Below, one piece after another: positions 59,842 to 64,000 of a stretch of 64,000 nucleotides of DNA. How positions within the stretch are numbered: the stretch's first letter is position 1; each line of letters begins with the position of its first letter. The DNA comes from Pseudoalteromonas ulvae UL12 (GTDB taxonomy: Bacteria > Pseudomonadota > Gammaproteobacteria > Enterobacterales > Alteromonadaceae): the NCBI RefSeq assembly GCF_014925405.1, contig NZ_AQHJ01000028.1, forward strand, positions 372,001-436,000. Direction: 5' to 3'. Made by a program: the position numbers and the translations under genes. A model generated the notes under the pieces. The model had not been told where the DNA came from. It worked only from the letters and a program-made list of their open reading frames with translations, and searched no databases.

Positions 59842-60531
59842 ATGCTGAATCAAGCAAAAATCGCCCTTGCAGGTGAAAACTCACTAATTGTCTATCTCGC
59901 GGAGCATCCAAGCCAGCAAAGCTGCAATGAAATAGCCGCACTTAGCGTGAGAATCAAACATCTTTTTGGCGAGCATTTAATCGATATCATCCCTTCTTAT
60001 GTCTCGTTGTTAATCACTTACAACGCGCTTGAAATCGATCATTTTCACGCCCTGAGTTTGATAAAGTTGTCGCTAAACAACCCTCAATCAACAGAAAATT
60101 TACCTGTCAAACATATCCGATTACCTGTTTTTTACGATGCACCCTCGACCCCTGATTTAGGCCGTATCGCGGAGCATCAAGGGCTAAGCAAAGAGCAAGT
60201 CATTTCAATTCATCTTGCCGAGCAATATGATGTGTTTGCCATTGGCTTTGCGCCAGGGTTTGCATTTTTAGGCGAAGTCGATCAGCGCATTGCCATGCCA
60301 AGGCTGAGCACACCGCGCAAAAGCGTTCCAGCTGGCGCAGTCGCCATTGCCGATCGTCAAACAGCAGTCTATCCGAGTATTTCCCCCGGAGGTTGGAATT
60401 TAATTGGCCTTTGCCCTCAACTTTTATTTAACCCGCAATCTGAACCCTATCTACCATTTAAAGTCGGCGATAAAGTGCAATTTTATCGTATTGATGAAGC
60501 CGAGTTTTTAAATCTAGGGGGTAAAATATGA
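59842..60531 (+). CDS. pxpB: 5-oxoprolinase subunit B
   Basis: 229-residue subunit of PxpABC, similar to the N-terminal part of urea amidolyase-type carboxylases. It starts KIALAGENSLIVYL, the family's first strand. AIGFAPGFAFLGEVD near residues 132-146 and PRLSTPRKSVPAGAVAIAD near 155-173 are diagnostic. ATG 59842 is chosen by the family's N-terminus; a TTG 15 codons upstream would overlap pxpA. It overlaps pxpC by 4 bases. Confidence 0.94.
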   Translation: MLNQAKIALAGENSLIVYLAEHPSQQSCNEIAALSVRIKHLFGEHLIDIIPSYVSLLITYNALEIDHFHALSLIKLSLNNPQSTENLPVKHIRLPVFYDAPSTPDLGRIAEHQGLSKEQVISIHLAEQYDVFAIGFAPGFAFLGEVDQRIAMPRLSTPRKSVPAGAVAIADRQTAVYPSISPGGWNLIGLCPQLLFNPQSEPYLPFKVGDKVQFYRIDEAEFLNLGGKI

Positions 60532-61466
60532 AACAAGCCTTATATGTCAACCACCCCGGTTTCTTAAGCCAACTCCAAGATTTAGGACGTTTTGGCCAAG
60601 CAAACCTTGGATTAACCACATCTGGACCTGCAGACAGATTTGCCTTTATCGTGGCCAACAAGCTGTTAAACAATCCTGATAACGCAGCTCAAATCGAGCT
60701 CAGTTATGGGGGAGCCAGTTTTACAGCCTTAACTGATTGTTGTATTTCAATCACCGGCGCGATGTGCGAAGTGTTAATTAATCAACGCCCGCAAGCACGT
60801 TGGCGCTCTTTGCAATTACAGCAAGGGGATATTCTCGAGATTGGCTATTGCCAACAAGGAGTACGCTGCTACCTTGCAATTGCTGGCGGATTTTTAGGCA
60901 CACCATCCTTTGGCTCTATGGCAACCACAATTCGTGAAAAAATTGGCGGATTCGACGGTCATGCGTTAACGGCTAAACGCGTGCTTATTTGCCAAAGTGC
61001 CTCAACGTGCGTCAATCAGATGCTTGATATTAGTCAACTACCACATTATGACCAAGACACAGTCCTGCGTATAATTGCGGGTTACCAGCATGACTTATTT
61101 CCGAGCAGCGAAATAGCGCGGTTTTTTCATCATGATTTTCAGGTCGACCCACTCAGTGATCGAATGGGCTATCGCCTCAGCGGGCCTCGTATCGAAAGCA
61201 AGGTATCTCAGCTCTATTCAGAAGGGATCAGTTTTGGTGCAGTACAGATCCCACCAGATGGTCAACCTATCGTTCTTATGAATGATCGGCAAACCATTGG
61301 CGGGTACCCCAAAATAGGGACTGTATTGTCTCTTGATTGCCATAAACTGAGCCAGATGGTCGCAGGCAGCAAAGTTCGTTTTGAAGCCATCAGTATTGAG
61401 CAAGCCCAAAATGCACTGCATTTACATCAGTATCAATTAGCGCATTTAAAGTTTAACCCTTGTTAA
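60528..61466 (+). CDS. pxpC: 5-oxoprolinase subunit C
   Basis: 312-residue partner of PxpB, carboxyltransferase-like. It starts HPGFLSQLQDLGRFGQANLG with SGPADRFAFIVANKLL after it, and has a YLAIAGGF block near 120 and DRMGYRLSGPRI near 215-226, all typical. The overlap ATGA with pxpB indicates coupled translation. The next gene is convergent and begins its 3' end 6 bases after. Confidence 0.95.
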   Translation: MKQALYVNHPGFLSQLQDLGRFGQANLGLTTSGPADRFAFIVANKLLNNPDNAAQIELSYGGASFTALTDCCISITGAMCEVLINQRPQARWRSLQLQQGDILEIGYCQQGVRCYLAIAGGFLGTPSFGSMATTIREKIGGFDGHALTAKRVLICQSASTCVNQMLDISQLPHYDQDTVLRIIAGYQHDLFPSSEIARFFHHDFQVDPLSDRMGYRLSGPRIESKVSQLYSEGISFGAVQIPPDGQPIVLMNDRQTIGGYPKIGTVLSLDCHKLSQMVAGSKVRFEAISIEQAQNALHLHQYQLAHLKFNPC

Positions 61467-61472
61467 AAAAGC

Positions 61473-62696
61473 TTATTTGACTATCGCTTTTTTCAGAGCA
61501 TCCGTGCCATCAATGGGTCCCAATAACTTAAGGCCTAACAAATGCGCCACCAGCGGATAAATATCTAAATTACTGGCTGTCTCAAATTCAAATCCTTGTT
61601 TTAACATTGGACCTTGGGCCACAAATAGTCCGGCCATATCCTGTGTGTAAGCAAAGCCATGCGTTCCAAGGTAATCACTCTGTCCGTGATCTGAAAATGT
61701 GCTCGGCGCAGTGGTTTCAATAATAATATCGGCAATGCGTACACTCTTTACATACCCTCGTTGTGCTAACACATCCTCTGAGAGCACAGTAAAGCGTCCC
61801 ATCGCTTTGTTTTGTAATTGTTTCTTCACCTCTGTCAAATCTGCCTGACTGTCAGGTTTTTGATACAGCTGAACGCGCGTACCGCTATTTTTAATCATAA
61901 AATCAGTTTCATTGATGCCAAGGCTTGCTATTGCAATGGACTTGTTGGGTTCAATAGCTGACATACCATGATCGGACACCAAAATCAGCGTCACAGGGTG
62001 ATTGACCTCACTTGCGATCCGCTTTGCTAATTGTCCGACTAATTGATCGACCTTTTGCACAGCAAGAAATGTTTCCTTCGCATCAGGACCAAATTCATGG
62101 CCTTGGGTATCAACCAATGAAAAATAACCCGCAATAAATCCAGGTCGCTGCGCGGGTGGTAATTTGAGCCAAAAAATCATCTGATCAATACGAGCTTGAT
62201 AATCACTGTGTTTAGAATAGTGGTAATAATAATCCGGTTTTACACCATTAAATAACGCATCGGATTCTGGCCAAAAATACGTCGCTGACTTCACTCCTTG
62301 TAACGTGGCTAAGTTCCAAAGCGGGATCCCTGATAACCATGAGCTATCTTTTCCACCATCCCCCATTTTATAACACTGCTGGCGTGTTTTATCACAAAAA
62401 CTATTATCAACAATGCCATGATTAACAGGCAATAAACCAGTTATAATTGATAAATGATTTGGGAAGGTTTTTGTTGGATAGACAGGAGTTAATTGCTTCG
62501 CTCTGACTCCTTGCTTGGCGATATGAGCAATGTGGTTTGCCTGATGTTTTTCAATATAATCCCACCTAAAACCATCAATTGATAGCAACACGACACTCGG
62601 TGAAGTCGCGGCTTGCGGGTTCGCTTTAGCTGATTCATTGAAACAAAGTAAGCTGATCAGGCTAGTTACAATCAAAAATAAATTATGGTTTTTCAT
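61473..62696 (-). CDS. Nucleotide pyrophosphatase/phosphodiesterase family protein
   Basis: Exported protein of 407 residues with a signal peptide (cut near ESAKANP, about 26). The NPP (alkaline phosphatase superfamily) fold shows two-metal ligands and nucleophile: SIDGFRWDY near 39-47, the catalytic Thr in VYPTKTFPNHLS near 73-84, LVDTQGHEFGPD, LVSDHGMSA and GTHGFAY. These enzymes hydrolyse nucleotide or phospholipid phosphodiesters. The substrate here is unknown. It is convergent with pxpC. Confidence 0.9.
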   Translation of the reverse strand: MKNHNLFLIVTSLISLLCFNESAKANPQAATSPSVVLLSIDGFRWDYIEKHQANHIAHIAKQGVRAKQLTPVYPTKTFPNHLSIITGLLPVNHGIVDNSFCDKTRQQCYKMGDGGKDSSWLSGIPLWNLATLQGVKSATYFWPESDALFNGVKPDYYYHYSKHSDYQARIDQMIFWLKLPPAQRPGFIAGYFSLVDTQGHEFGPDAKETFLAVQKVDQLVGQLAKRIASEVNHPVTLILVSDHGMSAIEPNKSIAIASLGINETDFMIKNSGTRVQLYQKPDSQADLTEVKKQLQNKAMGRFTVLSEDVLAQRGYVKSVRIADIIIETTAPSTFSDHGQSDYLGTHGFAYTQDMAGLFVAQGPMLKQGFEFETASNLDIYPLVAHLLGLKLLGPIDGTDALKKAIVK

Positions 62697-62744
62697 AGCA
62701 TTAATTCAAAAATCAATAAAAAACCAGTCTAACAAACTTAAGTC

Positions 62745-62777
62745 AAAAAAAAATCCATCTTACGATGGATTTTTTTT
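62745..62777 (-). terminator. Terminator of the rhlE-like gene
   Basis: Stem AAATCCATC / GATGGATTT (62751-62759 and 62764-62772), loop TTAC, with A-tract 62745-62753 giving the U-run on the minus strand. It overlaps the stop codon of the helicase gene by a base or two. Confidence 0.92.
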
Positions 62778-64000
62778 ATGGTGTTACTTTTTTGGGTTTA
62801 TTGCGCCAAACCCGTTTTTTCGCGGGTTTGTTTGTATCACTCCCCGCGGTATTTTTATTTGGTTGTGAACGTCGTGGCTTTTTCGCGCCACTGTGCTCTG
62901 AACGACCACTTTGCCCGTTGTTAGGTTTCTTAGGCTTTTTCGGTTTTTTAATCTTCACATTCAAGTCAGTTTGAGGCACAGGTGAATTAGGCTCGAACCC
63001 TTTTACAACTTCACGGCTAATCAGCGTCTGAATTAAACGTTCGATATCTGATAACTCTGCGACATCTTCAACAGTCACAAACGAAATCGCATGACCTGAT
63101 GCACCAGCACGCCCTGTACGACCAATTCGGTGGACATAATCTTCAGCTATGTTAGGTAAATCAAAATTAACTACTTGCGGTAATTGGTCAATATCTAAAC
63201 CTCGCGCCACAATGTCAGTGGCAACTAAAACTCGTACTTCACCATTTTTAAATCCGGCAAGGGCTTTCATCCTCGCCCCTTGGCTTTTATTTCCGTGGAT
63301 GGCCGCAGCGTTAATTTTTTCTTTTTCTAAATGCTTAACTAATCGGTTAGCACCATGCTTGGTTCGGGTAAAAACGAGTACTTGCTGCCAATCATGCTGT
63401 TTAATTAAATGGGTCAACAATGCCGATTTTCTTGATTTATCAACTGGGTGAACCGATTGTTCAACCGTGGCCGCCGTAGTATTCGCCGGCGCAACAGATA
63501 CTTCTACAGGATCATGGATCAAACCTTTGGCAAGCGCTCGAATATCATCTGAAAAAGTCGCAGAAAACATTAAGTTTTGACGTTTTGCCGGCAGTACCTT
63601 AATGATTTTTTTAATATCATGGATAAAACCCATGTCTAACATGCGATCGGCTTCATCGAGTACCAGCACTTCTAAGTGATCAAACTTAATCGCACCTTGA
63701 TTGAATAAATCGAGCAAGCGACCCGGTGTCGCAACCAAAATATCAGCACCACGACGCAAGCGCATCATTTGAGGATTGATTTTAACCCCACCGTACACAA
63801 CAAACGAGCTTAAGGGTAAATTTTTACCATAAAGTTCGACACTTTCAGCGACTTGCGCTGCAAGTTCACGTGTTGGTGTCAACACTAAAGCTCGCACTTG
63901 GTTATGATTAGCAGGCTTGCCTTTTACTAAGCGTTCAAGAAGCGGTAAGGTAAAGCCAGCTGTTTTGCCCGTTCCCGTTTGGGCTGCAGCCATCATATCT
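62776..64000 (-). CDS. rhlE: DEAD-box RNA helicase RhlE (5' end outside the window)
   Basis: ATP-dependent RNA helicase. The gene runs off the right edge; the window has motif I (AQTGTGKT) onward, about 408 residues. Visible motifs are PTRELA, TPGRL, DEAD ([13 protein letters not shown]), SAT (MFSATFSDD), ARGLDI, and [10 protein letters not shown]. The tail is basic, Lys/Pro-rich ([11 protein letters not shown]) and typical of RhlE. The N-terminal Q motif is missing only because of the window edge. The assignment to RhlE over other DEAD proteins rests on [25 protein letters not shown] sequence near motif I. Confidence 0.92.
   Translation of the reverse strand, partial: DMMAAAQTGTGKTAGFTLPLLERLVKGKPANHNQVRALVLTPTRELAAQVAESVELYGKNLPLSSFVVYGGVKINPQMMRLRRGADILVATPGRLLDLFNQGAIKFDHLEVLVLDEADRMLDMGFIHDIKKIIKVLPAKRQNLMFSATFSDDIRALAKGLIHDPVEVSVAPANTTAATVEQSVHPVDKSRKSALLTHLIKQHDWQQVLVFTRTKHGANRLVKHLEKEKINAAAIHGNKSQGARMKALAGFKNGEVRVLVATDIVARGLDIDQLPQVVNFDLPNIAEDYVHRIGRTGRAGASGHAISFVTVEDVAELSDIERLIQTLISREVVKGFEPNSPVPQTDLNVKIKKPKKPKKPNNGQSGRSEHSGAKKPRRSQPNKNTAGSDTNKPAKKRVWRNKPKKVTP

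Overview
This is a chromosomal segment of a marine-type gammaproteobacterium. Gene content and order point to the order Alteromonadales, most probably Pseudoalteromonas or a close relative. The signs are a monomeric NADP isocitrate dehydrogenase next to rluE-nudJ-mnmA-hflD-purB, a large TonB-dependent receptor, several orphan periplasmic binding proteins, an MsrA/MsrB fusion, a short arfA, and AT-leaning coding sequence. The species cannot be assigned from the sequence alone. I see no rRNA, tRNA, CRISPR array, prophage, integrase or complete insertion sequence, and no recognisable defence island.

Layout. 0.2-8.5 kb: central metabolism and RNA modification (icd, rluE, nudJ, mnmA, hflD, purB, roxA, an acetyltransferase). 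8.5-12.7 kb: minus-strand block with two small conserved proteins and the lipoprotein exporter lolCDE. 12.9-18.7 kb: a SulP anion transporter, a periplasmic binding protein, an AbgT transporter and a TPR protein, with two copies of a MITE-like element in opposite orientation. One copy supplies the last codons of the SulP gene. 18.7-23 kb: upp, a YhhN-type lysoplasmalogenase and a TonB-dependent receptor. 23.4-28.6 kb: a TetR regulator divergent from an RND efflux adaptor/pump pair, with two similar palindromes between them. 28.6-31.5 kb: a PIG-L deacetylase lipoprotein, then glutathione-dependent formaldehyde oxidation (frmA, fghA). 31.6-38.8 kb: cstA, a chemoreceptor pseudogene with three lesions, an exported MsrA-thioredoxin-MsrB fusion, and small genes. 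38.9-47 kb: agmatine-to-putrescine genes aguA and aguB, mfd with a CsiV-like gene and a small lipoprotein, and a PLP-dependent basic amino acid decarboxylase. 47.2-50.5 kb: an acetyltransferase, the ribosome rescue factor arfA with a hairpin across its 3' end, hemH, and an SMP-30-like protein. 50.6-53.8 kb: a membrane-anchored NERD-like protein containing about 80 perfect copies of a 9-bp repeat (Glu-Gln-Thr). 53.9-64 kb: a DsbA-like protein, an outer-membrane barrel, a binding protein, an AmiD-like amidase divergent from anmK-pxpA-pxpB-pxpC, a phosphodiesterase, and the 3' part of an RhlE-type RNA helicase cut by the window end.

How the genes work together. Several functional pairs are visible: agmatine to putrescine next to a basic amino acid decarboxylase (polyamines); peptidoglycan amidase and anhydro-MurNAc kinase with 5-oxoprolinase (wall and glutathione-cycle recycling); frmA and fghA (formaldehyde to formate); TetR and RND (regulated efflux, outer-membrane channel encoded elsewhere). 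The most unusual object is the Glu-Gln-Thr repeat protein at 50632-53760. Its NERD-like domain also appears to lack the catalytic residues of that family.
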